64,000 nucleotides of DNA from contig CM056744.1 of NCBI GenBank assembly GCA_029851415.1, positions 99,667,338 through 99,731,337 on the forward strand. Reading direction: 5' to 3'. The translations under genes were made by a program, and so were the position numbers. The stretch comes from Eretmocerus hayati (lineage: Eukaryota > Arthropoda > Insecta > Hymenoptera > Aphelinidae). The notes under the pieces are model-generated. The model did not search any database. It was given only the letters and a program-made list of their open reading frames with translations, and was not told the DNA's origin. How positions within the stretch are numbered: position 1 is the first letter of the stretch; the number at the start of each line of letters is the position of its first letter. Positions 37,120 through 49,270 of this stretch are shown here, piece after piece.

Positions 37120-38480
37120 TAAACGTACCCAACATTCCCCTTGTACCCAAGCTACCCCCCTATATGCGAACCCAGGAGTGGGCTGTTGTTGACCTTGCCG
37201 CAAGTATTTAAGTATTTTAGATGGTTCCCCAAAGAATTTATGGATTTCTTAAAAAATTTATAGTGACTTCCCGGATTTTTCGTGCTTGCACAGATCAGAT
37301 AGTAGCGCATTCTGAAATTCGTGGAATATAAGCTAAGAGATGCTGAAAAGTACCGAAATATTACAGAATTATAAGCGATCGCTTATGTATAACACCTCGA
37401 AATGGTTTTGGGGGAGGGTGGGAGAGTTTGGATCACTTTCTTCATGCATCCAAACTCAAACTGCTTCATGCATGCGTCAGTGGAAGTAATCCGGTGAATT
37501 TTGGGTTTTCAAAATTCATTTGCAGATGAAAAATGATAGGATTATTGATATGATGGAAATATGTGGATGATTTTGCTTTTTTGAGGAGGAAGTACTTTAT
37601 CCTTGACCTTATCGGTGCGGGAATCTTCACTTCAATTTTTTTCGAATTTCTCCATTTTGCCCCCCTACTGGATTCGAGCCCTACCTCAATTTATCATCTT
37701 ACATTCTAATCGCCGAGGTCTATCAAACCCGATACAAATGTGCGAAGCATCCTGTGATTTTTATTGGCAGTGGGTAATCGCAGTCGTCCCGCTATGAAAT
37801 CAATGTGCCTCATACACGGTAACAGCGGGTCCGTACTTCGGTATTTTTATTACGCCTTTTGTATGTCCGTATGTATTTGTGTCGTCATGGTATACTCTCT
37901 TTGTCACTCGACTTTTCGAACTTTTCGTAAAACCCTGGACTAATCTTTAAGTAACTTTCAGGGTCTGTTCGCAATTTTATTGACAGCCGTGAATGAGAAA
38001 ATTCAATCTTTTGACTCTAATGTCCAGGGTATCTATATTCCTCCAGTTCGAAAAACACCTAGCGATCTGAGGGTCTGTCCCCGACCATGACGGCACCACC
38101 AACCCTCATAGAAACCCTTCGATCATTGAAATACCTCAAAACCTCCGGAGTACTATTTAACCTGAAGAAGGACCTAATCAGAGGTCCGAAACGTTGTTTT
38201 GATAGAAAATTGGTATACCCATGCATGGTCCATAGAAAGCATTCGAGACTCCCAAACATATTTATTGACAGCTCCACACTCTTAATACTCCCTCTTCCAC
38301 GTGAAATTGATTACCTAAAATTCAAGGTCATTTTCACATCATGTTGGTCCAAACGTTCCTACCATGTAATATTCAACATGTAAAAATACCAAAATTACTT
38401 CCGGATGTTCCGTTAGCACTTTGAAGAGATTGGTCAATACAGAAATTTCATAAGGGTTTCTATTTTTTGTAGAAAAATGT
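37120..38480. repeat. Diverged dispersed repeat, copy 1
   Basis: Shares an ordered series of landmarks with 48490-49270: GCGAACCCAGGAGTGGGC / CCGATCTCAGGAGTGGGC, TTTTCAAAATTCATT / CTTCAAAATTCATT, ATTGACAGCTCCACACTCTT / ATTGACAGTTTGATACTCTC, AAATTGATTACCTAAAATT / AAATTGGTTACCTAAGATT, and GGATGTTCCGTTAGCACTTT / GGATGTTCCGCTATCATTCT. By eye about 65-70 percent identical, with large insertions here. No coding capacity recognised. Confidence 0.6.
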
Positions 38481-38718
38481 TTTCCTTCTCCGTTCTACTT
38501 ATATATGTCACTGGGAATTTCAGGGAATGTTCCTCATCAGATAGCGATAGTCTGGCTTGATTTTCACCTCCCTCTGATCAATATTTTCTTTTGATTACTG
38601 AAATGAATGATCATAACTCAATGAAATTTCTCAATCTAATTTATCCAAACCGTCTAGCGCCCTACACTAGTCATCAGATGAAATTACCAAGACATTGCCG
38701 AAATGTTTCTCTTACATT

Positions 38719-38937
38719 CTAAACAAATTGGTTGATACGTAGTTTTGACTGTATTTCCATCTTCAATGTTGAAATAAATAATATGACACGAGAGAACATT
38801 CCGGAAATGTCTTTTTGCAGCGTATTTTGTGAACATTTATGATCTCTCATTAAAAGTTTTGAAAAAGCAAAGAACTCTCTATGCAGATAGTCTATGCGTT
38901 GTTGGAAAATGCGCAATTCCCTCATTGCATGGTCCAT
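38719..38937 (-). pseudogene. Coding-like remnant, minus strand
   Basis: A 72-residue open frame (MDHAMRELRIFQQRIDYLHR...) with balanced, helical-looking composition unlike the random frames around it. Stops surround it on both sides. It may be a fragment of a decayed ORF. No family recognised. Confidence 0.25.
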
Positions 38938-39423
38938 GGGAATTGAATTGATTCAGAATAAGTTGTTGAGAATAGTGAGTCCTTCAAGAAGTTTTCAGTG
39001 CAAACAGATAACGTGACTTGCCTTGAACTTTTTCATCATTTCATTTTTATCATTTTTATATTGGATTAGACTCATTAGAAATGATAAAATATTTATCAAA
39101 TGAAATTTTCAAGATGCGATTTGATCACTCGGTAAGTCGAGCAGAATCTTGGATTGATAGTCTCATTTTAGCCTACGTTTATTAAATTCTGAGGATCCAA
39201 TTATTTTCATTCCATCTCATATTTGAGGGAAAAAGTTGGGAATTAGTTTTTTTTTTTTTTTTTTTTTTGAGGTAAATGAAGGAATACTGCTAATCGAGGA
39301 GAGGTTGTCTCATATCACCCACAAACTCCGAGGGGCTGTCCCAGTTCTATTTATTACTTCAGAGTAACTTCAATATTCATTTTTTACACAATCTTGTCGG
39401 CCACCAATTGATACTGCGTTGGT

Positions 39424-41480
39424 ATGAAAATCTTCCGTCGATGGCATCTTCCTTATACTGAAATAGAACGAACCGATCAGAATCTGTGTCTTTTGTGCAA
39501 ACACAGCCAATCATATCAGATCCTTTTGCACATATTCCTCGATCAAAATTGTGTCCAGAAGTACATGATGCGTAACATATCCGATCGCATTCTGAAATAG
39601 ATAATACAGCCGTACGCTGAATTAGGTGCGATGATTCAATTCCATTTGCGAGAAAGTCGTGGATTCATTCCTAATGCAGAAGCTGTAACTCGTGTAAAAA
39701 TGTATCTTAGAAGGTATTAGTACGTGATTGACGATGGAAGACAATTCTACAAGAATTATTGGAAAGATGACGGAAAATTCGATTGAATTATGTGTTTTGA
39801 AAAACTCAGAATTCAAATAGTTTTAATTTTAACCGTAACGACCTCAAAAATTCCAAAAAACCATGGTAGCATCAAAATTTTCCCGAGATATGATAGCTCT
39901 TTTCAAGAACTTCAAAGTTCAAACATCTATCAACGATTTTTTCACCCGATCTGCAAGCAGCAAATGATCAAGTAAAAAGGAGTTCATTTAACATTTTTAA
40001 TTTGTAGTTATCCATAAATTTATTTGTTGACATCTACAAATTGAGATTTACATTGGAGGATTTGGAAATATAGAGGCAAAAATCTTCTCTTGGTAAAGTG
40101 GGGAAAGTTAATTCTTCGATATTTAGAAGATTTTACGCCACAGTGGATTATGGAACTTTTTTGGATCTTCAATATCCACAACACGTACAAACTCTATTCT
40201 ACTTGATCGCTCGCCACTCGGGTGTGAAAAACAGTAAAGACATGCTTGAAAAAGAGATTTCGAAAGTCTTGACAAGAGCTAAAAGATCCCGCGAGAATTC
40301 TCATGCCAGCAAATGATTTGGATAGAAATTAAGGGTGAGTGATTGAGAAAAAAAAATGTTTCAATTTAATGAGTCGGTTATGGGTACGAAACTTTGATCA
40401 AAATAACTCTTGGAAGACAGAATTCGATGGACTCTTTGACATCTTTCAAATGCTTTTCGAAAACGTTTAATATAACTCAAGGGTGAAGGTATCCGCGTGT
40501 TCCAGTTTTCTATAGGGTGTTGTATGTTTGATGCGGTTGATCTTAGAGGTAATATTTTGTTGAGGTGAATTGAGATTATACCCATGATACCATCAAAACA
40601 AAAAGTCGAAACTCTCCGATTTCTTCTTACTGTCAACAACGACTTGATGCAGATTGTATATCTTCAAGAATGCAAAAAACAGGAAAAGTCGAGACGTTCG
40701 CAGGCATCATTGTCACCTCAAATTCTATGTAAAATTGATAATATGATATTCTTAAATATCACGAGGCAATCTATCACTCTTGTAAATGAACAAAATGAAA
40801 AAAAAAAATCTGGAGAACTCTATAGTTTGAGATATTCTTATTCGAGAACATAATGAGTATCGGGAGTGGATTCTTATTTTGAGACTTGAAGCTCATTTTG
40901 ATTCCTAATACATCTAATACATATGAATTGAGATATTTGTGGTAAAACTCAGTATATTTGATAAGCCACGTTGGATTATTATGAAATGGATTGTCTGGAA
41001 CTAACAGTGCGCGCGTCTCAAAGTCTGTCTGTGGTCATTAATGAAACAAAAAAAGATCCTGTAAACCGTACTCGTAAAATACAATGTGCCGACAAGATCA
41101 TCGATACATTGTATTACTTGAGGTTGAGTCATTTACAGCACTCACCATCTGTGTAAATTGTGCCACAAATATGAACAAATATCGCACAAAAAACAATTTG
41201 GAGACTAAACAATTCAATTCTCATTTTTAATCCCAGTTTTCAGAGACAGCACCATCAAGGACTAATGGAAATATCGTCAACTTCGATGTTTTCAAGCTTG
41301 AGCAATTAATAGTTATCTAGTAAGATTGGATGGGAAATGAAAATGGAATACAATATGCAATGTCTAGAAGACATTTTTCAACGATAAAAATGATTGCTCA
41401 TAACCTTTATCAATAACTCGAAGTCATTCAAACTGCATGTTTATTCCAAAATGACTCTGATGATTATACCATAATCTGAA
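39424..41480 (+). pseudogene. Decayed intronless coding sequence, left block
   Basis: One frame from 39424 to 39975 runs 184 codons with only three stops (39598 TAG, about 39718 TAG, about 39784 TGA); at this base composition about a dozen would be expected. Frame-shifted continuations follow: 40074-40316, about 40425-40850 (interrupted by a few stops), 40965-41156 and about 41235-41480. Segments look like soluble protein (NLCLLCKHSQSYQ with a CxxC; AELGAMIQFHLRESRGFIPN; IARHSGVKNSKDMLEK). No family recognised. There are no clean splice sites at the stops, so decay fits better than exons. It could derive from a large mobile element or an integrated virus; that is inference only. Confidence 0.4.
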
Positions 41481-42104
41481 GTATTACTGTGATCACATAG
41501 TATATTTCGTAAAAACAGACGAGATATTCAATCAATTTTTCTGCATATTCCTGCAACAATAGGACTCGCGATGAGGCTTAAAAGTCAAAATCTAAATAGA
41601 GAAATTTAACCACGTGTTTGATGATTTTTTTCTTTGAGCTCATATAGATGTTTATAATGTGGGATTTTTATGTACACCATCGATTAAATTTTTGTGTATA
41701 CTTTTCGAAATTTTGAAGGATTAGATTCATGAAACATAGAAACAGGGATTTCACGGATACAAGTTCCTTCCGTGCCACATAATAATTTTGAAATAAGCGG
41801 ATACATTGCTCGGATACATCAACATTTCAAGAAATGATTACAAGAGTGGAATAAGTTCTGAAAACATTATAAAGCCGAGGCTGGGAGAGTGGTCGGCCTT
41901 TGAAAATTCTTGGAGCTGTGCTAAAAGCTGGCTTGAACAACTTTAGTGAAGGTACGCACAAATAGTGCGTACTTGACAGGCCTGACACCTGATGCACTAC
42001 ATGACAACAATGTCATTTTTTCCAAAGAATGCTGGTAAGATCGTTCTTGAATATTTAAATAGTGTTGGGGATTCAGTGAATTCGGCAAAATTATTGGAAC
42101 CAAG

Positions 42105-42150
42105 AATGTTCTTTTCGGTAAATACTATAATATTTGCCGAAAAGAACATT
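42105..42150. repeat. Near-perfect 46 bp hairpin
   Basis: AATGTTCTTTTCGGTAAATA pairs with TATTTGCCGAAAAGAACATT with one mismatch; centre CTATAA. Very short, no known function. Confidence 0.6.
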
Positions 42151-42241
42151 TCATTACGGAAATGTATGTACCACCCGAGGGTCGAAAGTTTTTGCCAGCT
42201 TCCCGTATTGTAGATCGCTCGGTAGATCGTCTGTGCGCAAA

Positions 42242-44470
42242 TGAGTCATTTGCACACTGTTTGTCGCTTTTTATTTGCTCGAACAAGATCAAAAATCATA
42301 GTATGATACTCGGCGCAACGATTTTGGTATTCTCGTGACTATTTAGGCCCGAGCCGAAGGCGAGGAGAAAAAGTCACTTGAAGTGCGAAAACCATCGTTC
42401 GCGCCCTTGTATCATAATATACTATTTACACACTGTCTAAATGAAGATCCGTGCACCAATGAGGCCCTTACGCACGGTTCAAATTTCGTTTGCGCACTGA
42501 AATTGAGTTCTTGTCTGATCATTCTGCTCGCAGTGAGAAAATTAAAATTATGGGTTCATAACTGTGGACCATTGGAAAAATAATTCGAAGAATTGAGCAT
42601 ACATGTTGATGTGTCGGTGAAGAGTGGATGTAAACCCTCCAATTAATCATTGTTTCAGGTTGATTCATGAGAAAAAATATTCACTCGATCGATCGAAATA
42701 GACATATACATAATATCTGACACTATCTTCACAGATATACGCAGATGATTATTCATCACCACACAAAATTACATATGAAATATCAAAATAAGATCTCTCG
42801 AAAGCTGGCGATAGTTTCGAGCAGCGTGGTAACATGCTATGATGATGTGTTTTTTCATCGTCTGTGCGGAAAAGAATCGTTTTTTCTTTCCCACGCCGAC
42901 GATGAAAAAATAGTATTTGACACTCGGTCGGGGTGGTTTCCGCCCTTGTATCGAAATCTACTATTTGGATGAAAAAAAAAATTAGTAAAATAATTTCAAA
43001 AAGACAACTTTATGCAACTTTCCGATGTTTAGGTGCTTGCACAATTGCATAAAATAGCAATTCGTTCATGAGAGTATCTACTACTGACTGAGTATTTCGA
43101 CCGTCACCTTGGGCGGCTTCGGCCGAAAACCAATCGCTCAGAAGCAAGCTACAACTTCATAAACTCAGTGCAAAGTATACTATTTCCCATGCCCCACGCT
43201 CGGCCCCACGGGCTCATCAATCTCCGGCAAATACAGAGGCTTCTATACACTGATACCCACATATTTTACACACACGACACGTACACTGAACAACTTCGCG
43301 AAATAATCCCATAGAAAAATTGAAATGGGGTAATGAAAAAAAAAAAAAAAAAATCCAAGTTCAATGTTCAGTTCAAAGAAATAGTATTTTCCGTGCGTAA
43401 ATGGAAATTTGCGCCCGGAATTTTTTTGCAGCGTGCGCAAATGGCCGATTTGCATACGGTTTGACGATTTGCGGCGTGCGCAAAAAAAAAAATTGCGCAC
43501 AGTTGGCACATTTGCGCACGCTGCTCGCCATTTGCGCACGGCACACAAGCGTCTAAATGGCCATTTCTGCCCAGTTTTGCGCACAGAATAGCGTAAAAAA
43601 GTTTTCCCACCCTTGTATCGAAATTATACTATTCTGATAAACCTTTCAGAATTTTTCTTCAGTCGGCGGAGACCCCCCCCCCCTCCCTATTTTCTTTCCC
43701 ACGCCGACGATGAAATAGTAGATTTCGCACCGAGATTATGAGGTTGTAGCTCGCTTCTGAGCGATTGGTTTTCGGCCCGAGCCGCAGGCGAGGGTCGAAA
43801 TAATCGCTCGGAAGCGGGGAACCTCATGATCGAGGCGCGAATGCTAGTTTATGCAATTTTGTAAGCATTCAAACATCGGAAAATTGCATAAAGTAGTATT
43901 CGACACTAGGGCGGGGTGGTTTCCGTTTCTGAGCCATGCGCGGGCCGGAAAAACATCGACCAACACTCTCGCCCTTGTGTCGAAATGTACTATTTTGACA
44001 AACTGTGAGAGAAAGTGGAAAATCAGTGCGAAAAAGTTACTTCGTCGCACACTGTGTCAAAAGAGTACATTTCGATACAAGGGCGTAAAACGTTTCATTC
44101 GCGTCCGAGTGATGGGTTTCCGGCCCGAGCCGCAGGCGAGGGTCGGAATCATCACAAGGATGCGAATAATAGGTTTTACGGCCGTGTATCCAACTATACT
44201 TTTCGATAAACTGTGAGTAAAAGTCGACAAACTGTGCCCAAAGTGCACTTTTACGCACAGTGTATCGAAATAGTATATTCCACACCGAGTTGATGAGGTT
44301 GTAGCTCGCTTCTGAGCGATTGGTTTCCGGCCTGAGCTTCAGGCGAAGGTCGAAATAATCGCTCGGAAGCAAGGAACCTTATAAACGAGTTGCGAATACT
44401 TCTTTTTGCAATTTTGTAAGCATCTAAATATCTGGAAATTGCAATAAAATTATTTGTCTCTTCTTGGCGC
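42242..44470. repeat. Island of tandem and nested palindromic modules
   Basis: At least six modules abut one another. 42242-42430 is a near copy of 20281-20480. Others lie at about 42840-42965, 43010-43190, 43382-43630 (rich in TTTGCGCAC/GTGCGCAAA), 43700-43990 and 44047-44470. Cores GGCCCGAGCCGCAGGCGAGG occur at 43774 and 44122, with a decayed one at 44329. Boundaries repeatedly read AATAGTAT or ATACTATT. Several modules are internally palindromic and end in CGATACAAGGGCG or its complement. A stretch of nine to ten C at 43673-43682 and a 16-A run near 43337 are included. No coding capacity: all open frames follow the palindromes on both strands. Confidence 0.75.
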
Positions 44471-44925
44471 GCACTCAATTTTGATACTCGTAGTACGATG
44501 ATCCCAATTGATCTAGGTTTAACATAAACTATTATGAAAAATATTTTGCGCCCGAACACATGAGGGTTTCCATGGAACATTTGACTATTGACCCTCTAAA
44601 ATAAAAAAAAATTTTTCTCATCGCACACGTTTAAAATGGGTTTTATGTGATTCTTATACCTCGAAAACATGTGAAAAAAGTGGTGCCACTCTCTTCCAAG
44701 CCGAGGTATCTGGTTCAGAACGAATTGTACGGAATTTCATACTTGAAACATTCGTGAATCAACTTCAATTGAACAGATTCGATTCAAAACATTGTCTAGA
44801 CGATCGATACAGATTATATTTTGCCTGACCTGACTTTAAGATGAATTTCATCATCGATTTCTCCGAAATTCGATGTAAATTTCCAAAATCGAGTCAAGAG
44901 CTGTGAGTCTCATTTTAAATTCTAG

Positions 44926-46690
44926 AATACACTGTGGTGTTATTTTGTTCATATTTCAACCATATACTATGTAAAAATCAAGGAAATCGCGATACCATCA
45001 CATTTAGAGGCTTATTTAGCTTATCATCCGGATTCAAATATTTCTCCTCAGCATCTCACAGAAATACCGATCGACAATTGCAACTCAAAACAGTGCGGTT
45101 ACATCCTCTTTGTGATGAAGGAAAAAGAGCACAACGTCCCAACCCTGTGCTTCGCGTCTCCTGAGTATGACATCAAAAAATGACCATTTTCAAAGCCAGT
45201 GGCGCAATAACTTTATGAGCTTTAAAGCTTTATAAAATTTTTCCGGATCAACGCACACTCACGAACCAAACGGGATTCGATTCGTCTTCTTTCTAACTTC
45301 GGAAAGTCGTTGCTGAATTCCCCGTTTTGCACGAGGTATTTCATCATTTACGTAAACAATAGCCAGAAAAAGTTTTCCCACAAAACTCAGTTACATCGAT
45401 GAATGAGAGTTAATATCATAGCCAAATCAGCGCACACCTCTGAATCAAAGATTTTCTCAAAATATCAGATTAGTAGATGGATATATCATTCCACCGAAGT
45501 AGTTGAGGCATAGGTATTTTAGTTACAGCCTTATCAATCCAAAAAATCGCGTTGGTACGCTTGTAAACTACCCAAAAATCATCCTTTGCGGTCTGCTATT
45601 GACAAATCAGGATGCGTTTCAACAAAAAAGGATGTAGTCCATATGTTGAATGATGCCAAATACTATAGAATGCCACTCCTGCGCACTCCAAATAGTTCAA
45701 AATACTCTTGGAACACTGCAGTAACACAAAAGTTAAAAGTTCCGTGGAAACTCTCACATGTGTACAATTTTTTCCTGAAACGATGTATGATCGCGTGAAC
45801 CATAATAGGCTAGCCTTTAGAAATAAAAACTGGCTAAGTCCACGAGAGAGAAGTAATGAAAATACAAAAATGTTTCGGATCATAATATAGCTCGGGACGT
45901 TAAAATTGAAAGCACATCCGACACGCAAGGGAATATTTTCTCATCATCCGTGAGCATGTTCGTGACATTCTTCATTTTACTGTGGATAAAATGGCTTTTT
46001 CGCTCTATGATAGGTTAGATACTTAGACGTGGTTTAGAAATACGACAAGCTCGACGATAAGATACCTAAACGTGATCGTCTGACACGCTCAAGAGTAGAA
46101 GAAGCAAACTTGTATTGCTCAGTTATGATCATACCATGGAAATACTCAGAATGCCTTCTCGGAAAACCACGAGAAGAAAAGATATTCCGTATCGATGTAG
46201 AATTTCGGGACCCTTAGAGAATGCATAATTTGTATTAATTTATTTGAATCCTAATCGTGCATCTGCAGTGATTTTTTACAATGTAGTTGTCCGACCAATC
46301 GTTATCAGATAATACTAATATTTTACTGTGCATATACTCATAGTTTTGTAACTTAGCTACTGAGAGTCCGGCTAAAATAACTTCATATAATGCTCATTTA
46401 ATGCTTTTAAATCCAAGGTATTGGTAATTTAGAACGTAAAGACTAATAACGTCACAACAGCCAAGAATCTTTTGAAAAGATCCACGCCATCGGCTATATT
46501 GACGAAAAATTTCCAGAAATGAAGAATCTATCCATCGAGTATTTTTTCTCGCTTAGTGCACTATCCGATGTATCTTCGTTCCAGATCCATATGAGACTCG
46601 AATATCTTACTCTAAAACCTTCGTCACGCAAAGATGCAGTAAATCATTGCAACAAGGGGAGGTCCAACCTTGCGGAACACGGATCTTGAT
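44926..46690 (+). pseudogene. Decayed intronless coding sequence, right block
   Basis: One frame runs from 44926 to 45799 (291 codons) with only about six internal stops, roughly a third of expectation. It continues in the same frame near 45920-46030, shifts by one at 46038-46218, and returns at 46462-46690. Protein-like segments include IPSHLEAYLAYHPDSNISPQ, NCNSKQCGYILFVMKEKE, KDVVHMLNDAKYYRMPLL, KIPKRDRLTRSRVEEANLY and ESFEKIHAIGYIDEKFPEMK. No family recognised. The 42.2-44.5 kb module island separates it from the left block, and the two may be parts of one original locus. The stop codons argue against a functional gene, though a multi-exon gene using GTATGA donors near 45172 and 45784 cannot be fully excluded. 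Confidence 0.4.
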
Positions 46691-47496
46691 GAAACTCTGG
46701 GACTCGTCTTGTTTTGGCGAGAAGTGAAGGTACCCAAAAGGGTTTTGTCCAATACAGATATGGAGATTTGCATTGCCAATATAGGCCCATCTTAAAATGA
46801 CACATATATAGATATACTAACAATGCTAATCTCTCTAACTGCACCTCGAAATAAAATACCTTCATTTTTCACCAAAACAAGATGATTATCAGAGTTTCTT
46901 CAGGATCCACGTTTTGGAAGGTTAGACCTCTCCTTGTGAGCACGGTTTTGAAAGGCATAAAGAAATATTCTGGTTCGTCATAGGTATGCTTTGATATTCA
47001 TATTTGAATTAAATTATTGAATTAATTCGTGGTGTTGGGTAAAAAGTTCAAAACACCACACTGTATCTTGAACATCTGTTTCTCGTAGAATAGGTCTCTG
47101 GCCATTCACCTATGGTACAGAGTAATCATAAAAACAAGAAAAATACTTAGCAAGTTGATCCAGCCATCCTAAATTATCGGGTTCTATTCTCAATTAGTTG
47201 AATGGTGAGTTAAAAATATGCTTGAAAAGAATAAAGAGTGATACATCTATTACATCAACAATAAATGTTTGACTGATATTCTATAGCATCTTGGGTACAC
47301 ACGAGAAAAAACATATACGTCATACAAAGACACACAGCCATGCACACAGCTTAACGAATAACATTGAAATAATGAACCTTAATTAGAATTTTGTATTCGA
47401 TCGGTCTTTGAAACATTGAGGGAATAAAAGTTTAATTATCTCTGTATCAGCATTTCAGTTGGTTCTGACTGAATGGCTGAGGAACATTCGAAATGG

Positions 47497-47504
47497 TATA
47501 AATA
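47497..47504 (+). promoter_or_regulatory. TATA box of the first protease homologue
   Basis: TATAAATA 60 bp upstream of the ATG at 47557. An initiator-like GATCAGATAG about 20 bp downstream gives a plausible short 5' UTR. TATA-driven promoters are typical of secreted, tissue-specific insect protease genes. Confidence 0.55.
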
Positions 47505-47556
47505 TTGAAGGCGATGATCAGATAGCCAAATGATGCTTTAACGCCCAGCAACTGCA

Positions 47557-48448
47557 ATGGGACATCTTCGATTAATCCAAATTATTGCACTAGTCGTTGC
47601 CATGGGTAAGCTGAATCTTTGCTCCGTCTATTATTCATAAAAAATTTCAATCACAAAATTAAGACGCAATGTCATTTTTATAGGTGGCATCGTACTAGCG
47701 GGCGAAGACAGAATTCTATCAAGAGTTAGTCGTTTTATTGGATATGAGAAACAAACCGGTCCGCATCCCACCGTTGTCGAAATTTATAATTTTGGTGAAT
47801 TCTTATGCAGCGGTAGTGCAATCAATCCATTTATAGTTTTGACCACAGCTCATTGCCTCTCTGGAATATTTCTAGCAGGATTGATCGTAAAATTGAAGGA
47901 GTACAAATCTTTTGTGACAACGGTTAAGAGAATGGAAATTCATGACGATTATAATTCGGTAACATATGACAAGGATGCAGGATTGATTCAACTCAAGGAC
48001 AAGTTGCCACAATTTCATAATTCATATTTTGTGAATCTAAAAAAAGATACAGGAATGGATGATGCTATTACTACCGCACATTTTTGGATACATGTTAAAT
48101 CTGGTGCATTAGGAGATAAGACAATGGAACTTCGTAACTCAGATGTTAGAATTATTCCAAACACTGAATGCACAAGAAAATGGAATAATTCATTCACCCT
48201 ACAATCGATTAAGGGCCAGGCATGTGGTGAAGAAATTAAGCCCGATCACAGTGTAATTTATTTAGGCGCTGGTGGACCTGTAATGGGACCTGGTACATAT
48301 CAATGGGGTATTGTATCTACTCCCCGTCGTTGTGGATGGAATGTACCTGATATCTATGTAAAAATTTCTGAAGTCTACGATTGGATCATGAAAACCACCG
48401 CTGACATGGAGAATGAGATACCACACGAACAACATACGATTCATCCTT
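47557..48448 (+). CDS. Secreted serine protease homologue, catalytic serine lost (3' end uncertain)
   Basis: Exon 1 47557-47605 encodes a signal peptide (MGHLRLIQIIALVVAMG); intron 47606-47683 (phase 1, usual for this family); exon 2 starts 47684. Chymotrypsin-fold landmarks: LCSGSAINPFIVLTTAHC (His57 context kept), YDKDAGLIQL (Asp102 context kept), and LGAGGPVMG where GDSGGP is expected, so Asp194 and Ser195 read Gly and Ala and the enzyme should be inactive. WGIVSTPRRCGWNVPDIYVK and YDWIMKTT give the C-terminal strand and helix. No IVGG activation site is seen. A GTGAGT donor after CATCCTT (48449) suggests another exon, not found; without splicing the frame runs into repeat sequence to 48684. 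Such homologues act in immune cascades or, in parasitoids, venom. Role here unknown. Confidence 0.8.
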
Positions 48449-48489
48449 GTGAGTTTCAAAATTGTTTCTTTTATTTTGGATATGGTGAG

Positions 48490-49270
48490 TGTTCCCAATT
48501 TGCTCCCATATGCCGATCTCAGGAGTGGGCACTCCTTGGCTTTTCGGCTATTTCTTTTACGACTGTTATTTTAAAATCTAAGAAAATGAGTAGTTTGCAT
48601 GCAACCCGAATCATTTCTGCGATGCCCAGAAAATTTGAAGTGATTTTTTCATTTTTCGTAATTGCACAGCTAAGAAATTCTTAAGGGAATCACGTTCAGT
48701 AAAACTGGTGCCAACATTTTTCAATTCAACCAAACTCAACGTACCTTAGGGCATTCGATTTCTTGGCTTGAGACCTTCAAAATTCATTCTTCAGAATTGC
48801 AAAACTCGGATACGGAGCTGTCTTATGTGCAAAACACGGAGACGATTTGTAAGCAAGGATGCCAACATCGGAATATACCCAACATGCCCTCATATATTTA
48901 TCTCATAAGGGCGTGCAGTGCGACTTTTTCACCACTCAAACGTATTTATCACATCAAAATAGGTCGGTAAATAGTGCTGGAACCGGCTTCGGCTTCGCCG
49001 ACGTCCAGCAAAGTTTTTGACCCCGTTGATGAGTGATGAGCCTGTTCCATTGACAGTTTGATACTCTCAATACTCTTTTTTCCGCGTCAAATTGGTTACC
49101 TAAGATTAAACACAAGTTTTAGACCATGTTTGTTCAAATGCTTTATAATATAGTGCCTAATATTCAACACCTCAAACCACCAAAGTTGTTTCAGGATGTT
49201 CCGCTATCATTCTGAAATGGTTGCTTTGTACAGAATTCTGATTGAAGTTTCCAATTTTCTGATAAAAAAT
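48490..49270. repeat. Diverged dispersed repeat, copy 2
   Basis: Second copy of the 37120-38480 repeat, starting within the 3' part of the protease-homologue frame. Shared ordered landmarks are listed under copy 1. Its presence suggests that translation past about 48450 is repeat-derived and not part of the native protein. Confidence 0.55.

Noticed and set aside
43243..43610. Overlapping basic, cysteine-rich frames on both strands
   Set aside because: They follow the TTTGCGCAC/GTGCGCAAA array and homopolymers within a palindromic module.
43844..44372. Several 60-120 residue ORFs on both strands
   Set aside because: All are translations of the palindromic modules; the same peptides recur from other module copies (for example at 11054).
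42242..44470. CRISPR array or bacterial REP/BIME cluster
   Set aside because: Repeats are palindromic but unequal in length, with no regular spacers, and the surrounding genes are clearly eukaryotic with introns.
46644..46865. Reverse-transcriptase-like fragment on the minus strand (a VPQG-like string in one frame)
   Set aside because: Only a four-residue resemblance; the plus strand there has a longer coding-like frame and no other RT motif is present.
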